A DNA stretch of 6,794 nt, taken from assembly GCA_022425465.1 (NCBI GenBank), contig JAKMFK010000308.1, forward strand, positions 1 through 6,794. Reading direction: 5' to 3'. The position numbers and the translations under genes are program-made. Of the stretch, positions 1 through 6,364 are shown in pieces (position 1 is the first letter of the stretch; each line of letters starts with the position of its first letter). The stretch is from Bacteroidia bacterium. Lineage in GTDB: Bacteria; Bacteroidota; Bacteroidia; NS11-12g; UBA9320. The notes under the pieces were generated by a model. The model did not search any database and was not told the DNA's origin. It saw nothing but the letters and a program-made list of their open reading frames with translations.

Positions 1-624
1 ATGAAATGGGCCGGTTATAATCAAAAAGAATATTCTTTGATTGGAGGAGCCTACGGTTTATTTATTCAGACTGGAGTTGAAATTCTTGATGGGTTCTCAA
101 AAGAATGGGGAGCAAGTCCTGGTGATATGACAGCCAATATAATTGGAACTGGTATGGCTATTTCTCAAAGCCTCTACTGGGATGAGCAGCGTTTTATTAT
201 GAAGTTTTCTTTCTCCTCTTCTAATTATTCAAAATACCGTCCAAATGTACTTGGAAATAGCAACCTAGAGAGATTAATTAAAGATTATAACGGACAAACG
301 TATTGGATAAGTTGTAATGTAAATTCTTTTTTACCTGAACGTAAATGGCCAGATTGGCTCAACTTTGCTGTTGGTTATGGTGCTGAAGGAATGGTTGGTG
401 GTAACGATAATATTTTTGAAAGTAACGGAATAACCTACGATTACTCACATATCAATCGTAATCGGCAGTTTTATCTATCTCCTGATATCGATCTATCTAA
501 GATTAAGACGAATAAGAAACTTTTGCGTGGTATTTTGATTGTTTTTAATAGCTTAAAATTTCCTATGCCAGCGATTGAATATAAGACTGAAACTGGCTTT
601 AAAGGCCATTGGATCAAGTTCTAA
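1..624 (+). CDS. DUF2279-family (YfiM-like) protein, 5'-truncated by the window edge
   Basis: This is the C-terminal part (207 residues) of what I recognise as a Bacteroidetes DUF2279 protein, a family described as predicted periplasmic or envelope proteins of unknown function. Visible family-like features are an aromatic- and glycine-rich N-terminal stretch (KWAGYNQKE, then GGAYGLFIQTGVEILDGFS), the block GDMTANIIGTG at residues 41-51, KYRPNVLG at 78-85, KDYNGQTYWIS at 94-104, GYGAEGMVGG at 125-134, a beta-rich end, and a final phenylalanine. Family members as I remember them are near 300 residues, so about 90-100 N-terminal residues, including any signal sequence, should lie upstream. The ATG at base 1 is therefore probably an internal methionine, not the start. 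The stop TAA (622-624) is one base from the stop of the opposing gene. The family assignment is from memory of conserved blocks; no function is claimed. Confidence 0.8.
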   Translation: MKWAGYNQKEYSLIGGAYGLFIQTGVEILDGFSKEWGASPGDMTANIIGTGMAISQSLYWDEQRFIMKFSFSSSNYSKYRPNVLGNSNLERLIKDYNGQTYWISCNVNSFLPERKWPDWLNFAVGYGAEGMVGGNDNIFESNGITYDYSHINRNRQFYLSPDIDLSKIKTNKKLLRGILIVFNSLKFPMPAIEYKTETGFKGHWIKF

Positions 625-625
625 A

Positions 626-1504
626 TTAGAGCTTTCTTAAATCTGCACCGTGTTTTCTTCTGTCGTCAAAAACCATTTTATAACGTCGCCAAACCCCCTT
701 TTCAAATCTGAGGTAATCGTAGGTACCATCTGGCACATAGTTTTGATAGACTCCTTTCATCATAGGATTAATAGGAACTAGGTTGGCAAATACAATGGCT
801 TCTTCGTGATCGTCATACCTGCATAACATGGCGGCACGGTCATTAAAATCAAAAATTATTCGCGACTGAAGATCTCCATCAAAATCAAAAATTTCCTCAC
901 CAAAATTAGGCTTCCCCTCATTATCAAACCACAACACATCAATTACCTTCCTGTTAGTCTTCGCATCTTGTCCATCCCAACCAAAGGTAATATAATAATC
1001 TTTCTTCTTCCAACGATAATGATGAATCTGATAAATGAGACCACCCATCCAATGGCGATTATCAAACTGCCCATAAATTACATTTCGATTGTAGTCCGAA
1101 CTATCATATAATCCATATAATTCAAGGCTATCTGGGTTATTCATTTGAATAGCTCCAAAATACATATACTTTCCACTATCCAAAAGTAAATTCCAAGTAA
1201 AGACTCTAAACTTATCGTCTTCTGAGGTAATACTTGAAACTGTTTTTAATAAATCAAAGTCATAATCAAAGGAGTTAGGAATTTGGAGTGCTGTTTTCAA
1301 GGTTTCAATGAAGTAATAACAACTTGTGATTCGTTCAACTTTATCAGAACCATTGATGATATTATAACTTAAACCCTCTAATTGATATTCATAATTTCGA
1401 ATAGAATCGATATAAGTGGAGTCTGATTTTGACACTTTTACTCGTTGTCCAAAACTTGAAAAAGTGGAAATTAACAGAAAAATAAAATACAGATAGGACT
1501 TCAT
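626..1504 (-). CDS. Exported protein of unknown function (292 aa)
   Basis: I do not recognise a named family. Residues 1-19 form a clear signal peptide: MKSYLYFIF, then a hydrophobic core, with likely cleavage between SSFG and Q20. There is no lipobox, so the mature protein is probably periplasmic or secreted. The mature part is rich in aromatic and acidic residues, with beta-strand-like stretches such as MYFGAIQM (114-121), YYITFGWDGQD (170-180) and VIDVLWFDNEGKPNFG (187-202). The GWDGQD and DxDGD stretches are only suggestive of metal binding. The C-terminus is basic (WRRYKMVFDDRRKHG). The ATG was chosen because the signal peptide starts exactly there. The gene lies 45 bases downstream of the thiolase stop, same strand, so co-transcription is plausible, though I see no functional link. 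No Shine-Dalgarno sequence is visible; the leader just before the ATG is AAATAAAG. Coding status is well supported by length and the signal peptide. Confidence 0.82.
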   Translation of the reverse strand: MKSYLYFIFLLISTFSSFGQRVKVSKSDSTYIDSIRNYEYQLEGLSYNIINGSDKVERITSCYYFIETLKTALQIPNSFDYDFDLLKTVSSITSEDDKFRVFTWNLLLDSGKYMYFGAIQMNNPDSLELYGLYDSSDYNRNVIYGQFDNRHWMGGLIYQIHHYRWKKKDYYITFGWDGQDAKTNRKVIDVLWFDNEGKPNFGEEIFDFDGDLQSRIIFDFNDRAAMLCRYDDHEEAIVFANLVPINPMMKGVYQNYVPDGTYDYLRFEKGVWRRYKMVFDDRRKHGADLRKL

Positions 1505-1549
1505 TCTTTATTTAAAACTCTATATATCAAACAATTAGTGTGAGGTTTT

Positions 1550-2728
1550 TTAAATATTCTTAATGACCATAGCACTTGCACCGCCTCCACCATTACAAAT
1601 TGCAGCAGCTCCTATATTACCCCTATTTTGTTTTAGTACATGCAACAAGGTCACAACAATTCTAGCACCAGAAGCACCCAGAGGATGTCCCATAGATACC
1701 GCTCCCCCATTGATATTTACTTTAGAAGCATTCAGATTTAGAAGTTTGTTATTAACTAATCCCACAACAGAAAATGCCTCATTCAATTCAAAGGCATCCA
1801 CATCGTCTAAAGAACATTTTGCCCTTTCCAATGCGATTGGAAGTGCAACAGATGGAGCAGTAGTAAATAACTCAGGTTGATGAGAAGCATCAGCAAAGGA
1901 TAAAACTTCTGCCATTGGCTCCAAACCTAGCTCTTGAACTTTTTCCTCGCTAGCAAGAATTATGCAAGCTGCACCATCATTGATTGTACTGGCATTAGCT
2001 GCAGTTACACTTCCATCCTTTTCAAAAACTGGTCGTAGATTAGGAATTTTGTCAAAATTTACATTTTTGTATTCTTCATCTTCAGTCATCATAATTGGAT
2101 CACCTTTTCGTTGAGGAATAGCTACGGGAACAACCTCATCATTGAATCTTCCAGATGCCCATGATTCTGCTGTTTGTTTGTAGGAATTGATTGCAAAATT
2201 ATCCTGTTCCTCTCTTGAAATATTATATTTTTTAGCCGTATGATCAGCTGCTGTTCCCATCATATACTGATTATACACATCACGCAAACCATCGTATGCA
2301 AGACCATCTACAGCCTTAAAATCGCCATACTTATGCCCTTTTCTTGAGTTAGGGATATAATGTGGTACTTGGCTCATGTTTTCCATACCTCCAGTAACAA
2401 CAGTATCGTTATGACCCAACATAATGGATGAAGCACCCAATGCAATGGATTTCATACCACTAGCACATACTTTATTTACAGTTGTACAAGGGGTAGATTG
2501 TGGTAATCCAGCTAGAATAGCCGCCTGTCTTGCTGGAGCTTGACCAACTCCCGCTTGCAAAACATTACCAAAATAGACCTCATCTATATCAGAGGGGTTT
2601 AATTTAGATTTCGATAATGCACCTTTAATTGCAATTGAACCCAAATGAGGTGCAGAAATCTCACTTAACATACCATTAAAACTTCCCATAGGAGTTCTGA
2701 CAGCAGCAACAATATATACTCGCTTCAT
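1550..2728 (-). CDS. atoB: Acetyl-CoA C-acetyltransferase (acetoacetyl-CoA thiolase, EC 2.3.1.9)
   Basis: This thiolase condenses two acetyl-CoA to acetoacetyl-CoA, or the reverse, in the cytoplasm. It feeds mevalonate, ketone-body or fatty-acid/amino-acid breakdown routes. At 392 residues it has the usual length. The catalytic set is complete: nucleophile Cys88 in CTTVNKVCASGMKS, Asn316 in NEAF, His348 in NINGGAVSMGHPLGASGAR, and Cys378 in ICNGGGGASAM. Several blocks (NKVCASGMK, DVYNQ, EDEEYKNVNF, FADA, GARIV, LKQ) recall mitochondrial ACAT1 (T2). Tyr220 falls where ACAT1 has a potassium-binding tyrosine, which suggests the acetoacetyl-CoA subtype over long-chain FadA/FadI. That subtype call is inference from remembered sequences. 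The ATG begins the canonical MKRVYIVAAVRTPMGSF. The gene follows the barrel-protein gene after 35 bases and precedes the 292-aa protein by 45 bases; no fadB-type or CoA-transferase partner is in the window. The symbol is by activity; phaA or thlA would be equivalent names. Confidence 0.93.
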   Translation of the reverse strand: MKRVYIVAAVRTPMGSFNGMLSEISAPHLGSIAIKGALSKSKLNPSDIDEVYFGNVLQAGVGQAPARQAAILAGLPQSTPCTTVNKVCASGMKSIALGASSIMLGHNDTVVTGGMENMSQVPHYIPNSRKGHKYGDFKAVDGLAYDGLRDVYNQYMMGTAADHTAKKYNISREEQDNFAINSYKQTAESWASGRFNDEVVPVAIPQRKGDPIMMTEDEEYKNVNFDKIPNLRPVFEKDGSVTAANASTINDGAACIILASEEKVQELGLEPMAEVLSFADASHQPELFTTAPSVALPIALERAKCSLDDVDAFELNEAFSVVGLVNNKLLNLNASKVNINGGAVSMGHPLGASGARIVVTLLHVLKQNRGNIGAAAICNGGGGASAMVIKNI

Positions 2729-2763
2729 ATTGCTTGCGAAGATAATTGAATTACCTAATAGAA

Positions 2764-3987
2764 TTAGAAAATTTGTTGTCTGACGCCAACTCGAACACCC
2801 GTCGAGTATTGATTCTGATGTACTGAATATGAATCAGAAAAGGTAGAGCTTAAATTGAACTTCATGTAAGGATTAAAAGTCAATTCGATACGTTCTGTAA
2901 GATTTTGGATTAAGCTAGCCCCAACGCTAATGCCCATGCCTTTATCCTTTATAATAGCATCATTATCCTTAAACCAATAATAATAGTCAGTATCAAAATC
3001 ATATAATAGAGCATTTACCTGATAAACTTTTTGAAAATATGCCCCAAGATCAATAGCTATTTTAGCTTTATCAAATTTAGTAGTCGTGTACTGAACACCA
3101 AGAGGAATTTCGATGTATTTGTACTGGTTTGTGAAAGGAATATTTTTGGAATTTAATGAAGATTCTGTTGCTGCGTAGGCAGGTTTTCGATTGTGAAATT
3201 CAGCATAACAAAAGTTAGGATTTTCCTGATTAATAGTTGAAACCAGGATTTGCTCACCGTAGCCAGCAATATGAAATCCCGAATAAACACTATACTTTTC
3301 TCCAATTTGCTTACCAAAATCTAAGCCAAAGGAATATGCTGTTATTGCTTTATCTAGTGTATTTCTCTTTTCTTCTGTTAAACCCGTGGTATATACCCGA
3401 TTTTGGTCTTCAGCAATTCCATTTACTTTATTAACATCAATATTAAATGTTCTATAGCTAAAAGCCGGAGAGAAATTAACACCCCAGTATAGCTTTCCTT
3501 GCTTAGGTACCATGTTCGGAGATATCAAACTTTCACTTTTTAGTCTATCAATGTATTTGGCATGAAAATCATTGTTAATTAATGGATTAATATCGATATG
3601 ATCAATTCTATCAAGTGTACTAGCAATTTTTTCTATTGCAGATGAACTTGTCAAAATCTCTTGTTCAAAAACCTGTTTGATTATTTCAGTCTTTTTTGAT
3701 TTTAAAATTGGTAAAATTGCTCCATCAAGTTCAGAGGATAATGAAACCTCAGTATCTTCAACTTCATCAACATAACTGCTATATATTTTTTGCTCATCAG
3801 GCTTATCGTCAGGAGTATCATCAGACGACCAAAGGCGACCAATATCAAGGCTAAACCCTTTAAACGCTTCACCAGTCACCCAAATATAAGTTTGAAAACC
3901 TAATAAACTCAAACCAACAGTAATTGCTGGAACCAACAGCAAACTCATACGAGTAGAGCTTTTATTATTGTTATTGATATCCTGCAT
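2764..3987 (-). CDS. Predicted outer-membrane beta-barrel protein with N-terminal membrane anchor (unknown function)
   Basis: No named family is certain; the C-terminal half resembles Bacteroidetes outer-membrane beta-barrel (PorT/OMP_b-brl type) proteins. Residues 1-14 are polar (MQDINNNNKSSTR). Residues 15-37 form one hydrophobic segment, either an inner-membrane anchor or an uncleaved-looking signal. Residues about 54-85 are strongly acidic (SSDDTPDDKPDEQ). Residues about 86-160 look helical. From about 165 (LYWGVNFSPAFSYRTF) onward alternating aromatic/hydrophobic strands appear, including YSFGLDFGKQIG, YKYIEIPLGVQYTT, IAIDLGAYFQK, MGISVGASLI and YSTGVRVGVRQQIF, ending in Phe407 as BAM substrates commonly do. 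A start at Met14 would give a more ordinary signal peptide; Met1 is preferred because it follows a TAnnTTTG element by a short leader. It lies 89 bases after pdxH and 35 before the thiolase. In this phylum, anti-sigma/barrel fusions have a similar layout, but no sigma factor is adjacent. Confidence 0.72.
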   Translation of the reverse strand: MQDINNNNKSSTRMSLLLVPAITVGLSLLGFQTYIWVTGEAFKGFSLDIGRLWSSDDTPDDKPDEQKIYSSYVDEVEDTEVSLSSELDGAILPILKSKKTEIIKQVFEQEILTSSSAIEKIASTLDRIDHIDINPLINNDFHAKYIDRLKSESLISPNMVPKQGKLYWGVNFSPAFSYRTFNIDVNKVNGIAEDQNRVYTTGLTEEKRNTLDKAITAYSFGLDFGKQIGEKYSVYSGFHIAGYGEQILVSTINQENPNFCYAEFHNRKPAYAATESSLNSKNIPFTNQYKYIEIPLGVQYTTTKFDKAKIAIDLGAYFQKVYQVNALLYDFDTDYYYWFKDNDAIIKDKGMGISVGASLIQNLTERIELTFNPYMKFNLSSTFSDSYSVHQNQYSTGVRVGVRQQIF

Positions 3988-4004
3988 TGAATTTAAAATT
4001 TACG

Positions 4005-4014
4005 CAAATTTATA
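4005..4014 (-). promoter_or_regulatory. Bacteroidetes-type -7 promoter element for the barrel-protein gene
   Basis: On the minus strand this reads TATAAATTTG, containing an exact match to the Bacteroidetes -7 consensus TAnnTTTG. It ends 17 bases before the ATG at 3987, implying a leader of roughly 10 bases. A good -33 TTG is not visible; the nearest is TTC about 17 bases upstream. The surrounding 12 bases CTATAAATTTGC also occur in front of ffh. This suggests that the barrel gene starts its own transcript instead of depending only on ffh-pdxH read-through. Confidence 0.55.
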
Positions 4015-4023
4015 GTTTTAAGC

Positions 4024-4036
4024 CCTTTTGAAAAGG
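4024..4036. repeat. Short inverted repeat upstream of the barrel-gene promoter
   Basis: CCTTTT-G-AAAAGG is a 6+1+6 near-palindrome in the gap between pdxH and the barrel gene. It sits where the -33 region of the predicted promoter would be, so an operator is one reading. The one-base centre and the lack of a following T-run on the minus strand argue against an intrinsic terminator for pdxH. Short AT-rich palindromes are common by chance. Confidence 0.3.
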
Positions 4037-4076
4037 AATTAAACATACTATGACAGAAATATGATTTTTAGTGAAA

Positions 4077-4703
4077 TTAAGGTTGAAGTCTTGAGATAAT
4101 CCAAGCATCTCCTTCTAGGGTATAGCGAATTCTATCATGCAATCGATTAGGTCTACCTTGCCAAAATTCAATTTCCTGAGGATTTACTGCAAAACCGCCC
4201 CAATATGGGGGTTTAGTTAATGGTTCTGATTCAAATTTTTTTTCTATTTCACTCAATTGTTTTTCAAGATCCTTTCTAGAATCAATAGGTTTACTCTGAT
4301 TAGAAGCCCATGCTCCTATCTGGCTACTTCTCGGTCTTGACAAAAAATATTCCTCAGATTCTTCATGAGATATTTTTGAGACTTGACCACGAACAATTAC
4401 TTGACGCTCAAGATTTACCCATGGAAATAAAAGAGAACAATGAGGGTTGTTCTGAAGTTGCTGTCCCTTAAGACTCTCATAATTGGTGTAAAATACAAAC
4501 TCATTATTTCTGACATCTTTTAATAGCACTATTCTACTATCAGGTTTATCATTATCCACTGAAGATAGTACCATCGCGTTAGGCTCTATAATTTCAGAAT
4601 TTAAAGCGTCTGTAAACCAATGTTGAAACTGAGTGAATGGATTATCTGAAATCTGATTCTCAGTGAGTTCTCCTTGGGTATAATTTTGTCTTAAATCTTT
4701 CAC
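4077..4703 (-). CDS. pdxH: Pyridoxine/pyridoxamine 5'-phosphate oxidase (EC 1.4.3.5)
   Basis: This FMN-dependent cytoplasmic enzyme oxidises pyridoxamine or pyridoxine 5'-phosphate to pyridoxal 5'-phosphate, the last step of B6 salvage. The length (208 aa) is normal (E. coli about 218). Visible blocks are the N-terminal DLRQNY (3-8), the FMN-binding SRIVLLK (56-62), FYTNYESLKG (71-80), ERQVIVRG (99-106), SRPRSSQIGAWAS (122-134), and the family signature EFWQGRPNRLHDR (179-191). Arg187 and His189 correspond to the substrate-binding pair (Arg197/His199 in E. coli). The protein ends in WIISRLQP, the usual terminus. The start is GTG, overlapping the ffh stop by one base (TAGTG); this start gives the expected N-terminus, and the overlap suggests translational coupling. 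The ffh linkage is organisational; I know of no biochemical link. Confidence 0.96.
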   Translation of the reverse strand: MKDLRQNYTQGELTENQISDNPFTQFQHWFTDALNSEIIEPNAMVLSSVDNDKPDSRIVLLKDVRNNEFVFYTNYESLKGQQLQNNPHCSLLFPWVNLERQVIVRGQVSKISHEESEEYFLSRPRSSQIGAWASNQSKPIDSRKDLEKQLSEIEKKFESEPLTKPPYWGGFAVNPQEIEFWQGRPNRLHDRIRYTLEGDAWIISRLQP

Positions 4704-6025
4704 TATCTTCGAAATAGATTGGCCCCAGCTCGGAGTCCTTTCTTGTTGTTCATCGCTTTCATCATCTTCCGCATTTCTTCAAATTGCTTGACTAACTTGT
4801 TTACTTCAGCAGTTGAAGTTCCGCTTCCTAAAGCTATTCGTTTCTTTCTACTACCATCTAACACGTTTGGATTTTGTCTTTCATGGGCGGTCATACTTTG
4901 AATTATAGCTTCGACACCCTTAAAGCTATCATCATTGATATCCACATCTTTAATTGCTTTTCCTGCACCAGGTATCATCCCCATTAAATCCTTGATGTTG
5001 CCCATTTTTTTTATTTGATTAAGCTGCTTTAAAAAATCATCAAAATCAAATTGATTTTTTCGCATCTTCTTTTGAAGGGCAGCAGCCTCAGCCTGATCAA
5101 AGTTTTCTTGAGCTTTTTCAACAAACGACACGATATCACCCATTCCGAGGATCCTATTGGCCATTCTGTCTGGATGAAAAACATCCAAGGCTTCCATTTT
5201 TTCTCCAGTACTAACAAACTTGATAGGTTTATTGACTACTGATTTAATTGAAATAGCCGCACCACCACGCGTGTCACCATCTAATTTAGTAAGTACAACT
5301 CCATCAAAGTCTAACTTATCATTGAAAGCCTTTGCTGTATTTACAGCGTCCTGACCAGTCATAGAATCAACTACAAACAAAATCTCTTGTGGATTAAGCT
5401 CTTCTTTAAGACTACCAATCTCATTCATCATGGCCTCATCGACACTTAATCGACCTGCTGTATCAACAATAACAACATTGTTTTGATGAGCCTTAGCGTG
5501 TTTTATGGCTTGCTTAGCAATATCTACAGGATTTTTACTTTCCTCATTTGAAAATACATTTACCCCTACTTGTTCTCCAAGTACTTTTATTTGATTTATA
5601 GCTGCAGGTCTATAAACATCACAGGCAACCAAGAGTGGGTTTCTTCCTTTACTTTTCAGGTAAGAGGATAGTTTCCCAGAGAATGTTGTCTTTCCTGAAC
5701 CTTGAAGTCCAGCTATAAGGATTATTGACGGATTCCCAGATAAATTAATTGGTTTGGTTTCTCCACCCAAAAGTTCTTTGAGCTCATCATTAACTATTTT
5801 AGTCATTAACTGACCAGGGGAGACACTTGTTATAACATTTTGACCAATCGCTTCTGTTTTGATTTTATTAGTAAAATCTTTAGCAATTTTATAGCTAACG
5901 TCAGCATCTACTAAAGCTCTTCGAATTTCTTTAACAGATTCAGCTATATTTAACTCAGTAAGTTTTGCATGACCTTTTAAGGTTTTGAACGCACGATCTA
6001 ATCGACTTGATAAATTATCAAACAT
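4703..6025 (-). CDS. ffh: Signal recognition particle GTPase Ffh
   Basis: Ffh is the protein subunit of the bacterial signal recognition particle. It binds 4.5S RNA and hydrophobic signal sequences on nascent chains, and docks with FtsY at the inner membrane through paired GTP hydrolysis. The domain order is complete in 440 residues. The N domain is about 1-88. The G domain is about 89-295, with G1 GLQGSGKTT (106-114), G2 DVYRPAA (136-142), G3 DTAGR (188-192), G4 TKLDGD (246-251), and the closing STGEKME (272-278). The M domain runs from about 296 to the end. It includes a methionine-rich finger region (MGNIKDLMGMIPGAG, 341-355), the RNA-binding SRKKRIALGSGTS (392-404), and a methionine-rich final helix (EEMRKMMKAMNNKKG). 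The ATG is the standard MFDNLSSRLD start, 16 bases after a TATAAATTTG promoter core. Nothing is missing or unusual. It overlaps pdxH by one base. Confidence 0.98.
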   Translation of the reverse strand: MFDNLSSRLDRAFKTLKGHAKLTELNIAESVKEIRRALVDADVSYKIAKDFTNKIKTEAIGQNVITSVSPGQLMTKIVNDELKELLGGETKPINLSGNPSIILIAGLQGSGKTTFSGKLSSYLKSKGRNPLLVACDVYRPAAINQIKVLGEQVGVNVFSNEESKNPVDIAKQAIKHAKAHQNNVVIVDTAGRLSVDEAMMNEIGSLKEELNPQEILFVVDSMTGQDAVNTAKAFNDKLDFDGVVLTKLDGDTRGGAAISIKSVVNKPIKFVSTGEKMEALDVFHPDRMANRILGMGDIVSFVEKAQENFDQAEAAALQKKMRKNQFDFDDFLKQLNQIKKMGNIKDLMGMIPGAGKAIKDVDINDDSFKGVEAIIQSMTAHERQNPNVLDGSRKKRIALGSGTSTAEVNKLVKQFEEMRKMMKAMNNKKGLRAGANLFRR

Positions 6026-6041
6026 ATTCCTATTTGTGTTG

Positions 6042-6051
6042 CAAATTTATA
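6042..6051 (-). promoter_or_regulatory. Bacteroidetes-type -7 promoter element for ffh-pdxH
   Basis: The minus strand reads TATAAATTTG, with an exact TAnnTTTG match, ending 16 bases before the ffh ATG. The 12-base context CTATAAATTTGC (plus-strand 6041-6052) is identical to that before the barrel gene (4004-4015). No convincing -33 TTG is found at the expected distance; a TTG only about 9 bases upstream is too close. The leader lacks a clear Shine-Dalgarno sequence, apart from a weak AGGA just before the start. Confidence 0.55.
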
Positions 6052-6077
6052 GAATAGCAATTATCAGTCTTAATTTA

Positions 6078-6098
6078 TTGAGATTTTTGTTATCTCAA
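6078..6098. repeat. Inverted repeat between ffh and the gene remnant
   Basis: TTGAGAT and ATCTCAA form perfect 7-base arms around a 7-base loop (TTTTGTT on the plus strand). It lies upstream of the ffh promoter core and downstream of the remnant. Neither side is followed by a run of T, so it is not a classical terminator. It could be a binding site upstream of ffh or part of the 3' end of the remnant's transcript. Confidence 0.35.
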
Positions 6099-6122
6099 CA
6101 GAGTAACTGTGCCTTTTTCATT

Positions 6123-6149
6123 AAAAAACTTACCAACTAGTGATCTGGC
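6123..6149 (-). terminator. Possible weak intrinsic terminator after the gene remnant
   Basis: Read on the minus strand, GCCAG and TTGGT can pair (three Watson-Crick pairs, two G-U) around an 8-base loop. A run of six T follows after AAG. It starts directly after the TAA at 6150-6152, which ends the reading frame carrying the QGVYVYKI tail. That placement fits the former 3' end of the ancestral gene. The stem is weak, so this is tentative. Confidence 0.3.
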
Positions 6150-6360
6150 TTATATTTTATATACATATACTCCTTGCGATATCCCATTCAAATAGAGAAC
6201 CAGCTGGTGCATTGGTCACATAATACTTAATTACTTCAGGTGCACAAGCGTCTAACTTGTTGACTTTAATCTCAAAATTTGCACATTTTGCAAGCGATTG
6301 AACAGGAAATATATTGCAAATAATTAATAATAGGTAAAATATGGTTTTCAAAATTTTTAT
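6150..6360 (-). pseudogene. Remnant of an exported PKD-like protein with type IX sorting-like tail
   Basis: A minus-strand frame from a TTG at 6351 encodes 64 residues. It begins with a signal peptide (MKTIFYLLLIICNIFPVQSLA, cleavage near 21), followed by ANFEIKVNKLDACAPEVI, KYYVTNAPAG and SLFEWDI, which resemble the opening of a PKD domain (CAP...V......G..FEWD). The reading then breaks into ARSICI and stops at 6157. In another frame, overlapping it, LNGISQGVYVYKI runs to a TAA at 6150-6152. QGVYVYKI followed by a stop is typical of C-terminal type IX secretion (type A) or gliding-associated domains in Bacteroidetes. I infer that most of a larger gene was deleted out of frame. No ATG starts the frame. 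An ATA at 6358-6360 gives IKILKTIFY, suggesting a lost ATG four bases after the TACATTTG promoter element. Alternatives are a real 64-residue small exported protein from TTG, or a chance tail. Confidence 0.55.
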
Positions 6361-6364
6361 AGCA

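Noticed and set aside
1..3. ATG at base 1 as the true start of the DUF2279 gene
   Set aside because: The residues that follow correspond to the interior of the family, and no signal sequence is present; the gene almost certainly begins upstream of the window.
594..608. Hairpin TGGCTTTAAAGGCCA near the end of the DUF2279 gene as a terminator
   Set aside because: It is inside the coding sequence, and neither strand has a T-run after it; the stem is six pairs including one wobble.
1563..1880. 105-residue plus-strand open frame opposite the thiolase
   Set aside because: It lies wholly antisense to a gene with all catalytic motifs, and its proline/alanine-rich composition is what the complement of the glycine-rich C-terminus gives.
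3237..3434. 65-residue plus-strand open frame opposite the barrel gene
   Set aside because: Antisense shadow with no promoter element or recognisable features; its hydrophobic, aromatic run comes from the AT-rich complement.
2764..3987. Barrel protein as an anti-sigma factor
   Set aside because: The head-anchor-barrel layout is reminiscent, but the N-terminal head is only about 14 residues and no sigma-factor gene is adjacent, so the function was not assigned.
4719..5242. Three short open frames (4719-4901 plus, 5029-5217 minus, 5051-5242 plus) within ffh
   Set aside because: All sit inside the fully conserved M-domain and G-domain coding region of ffh, in other frames.
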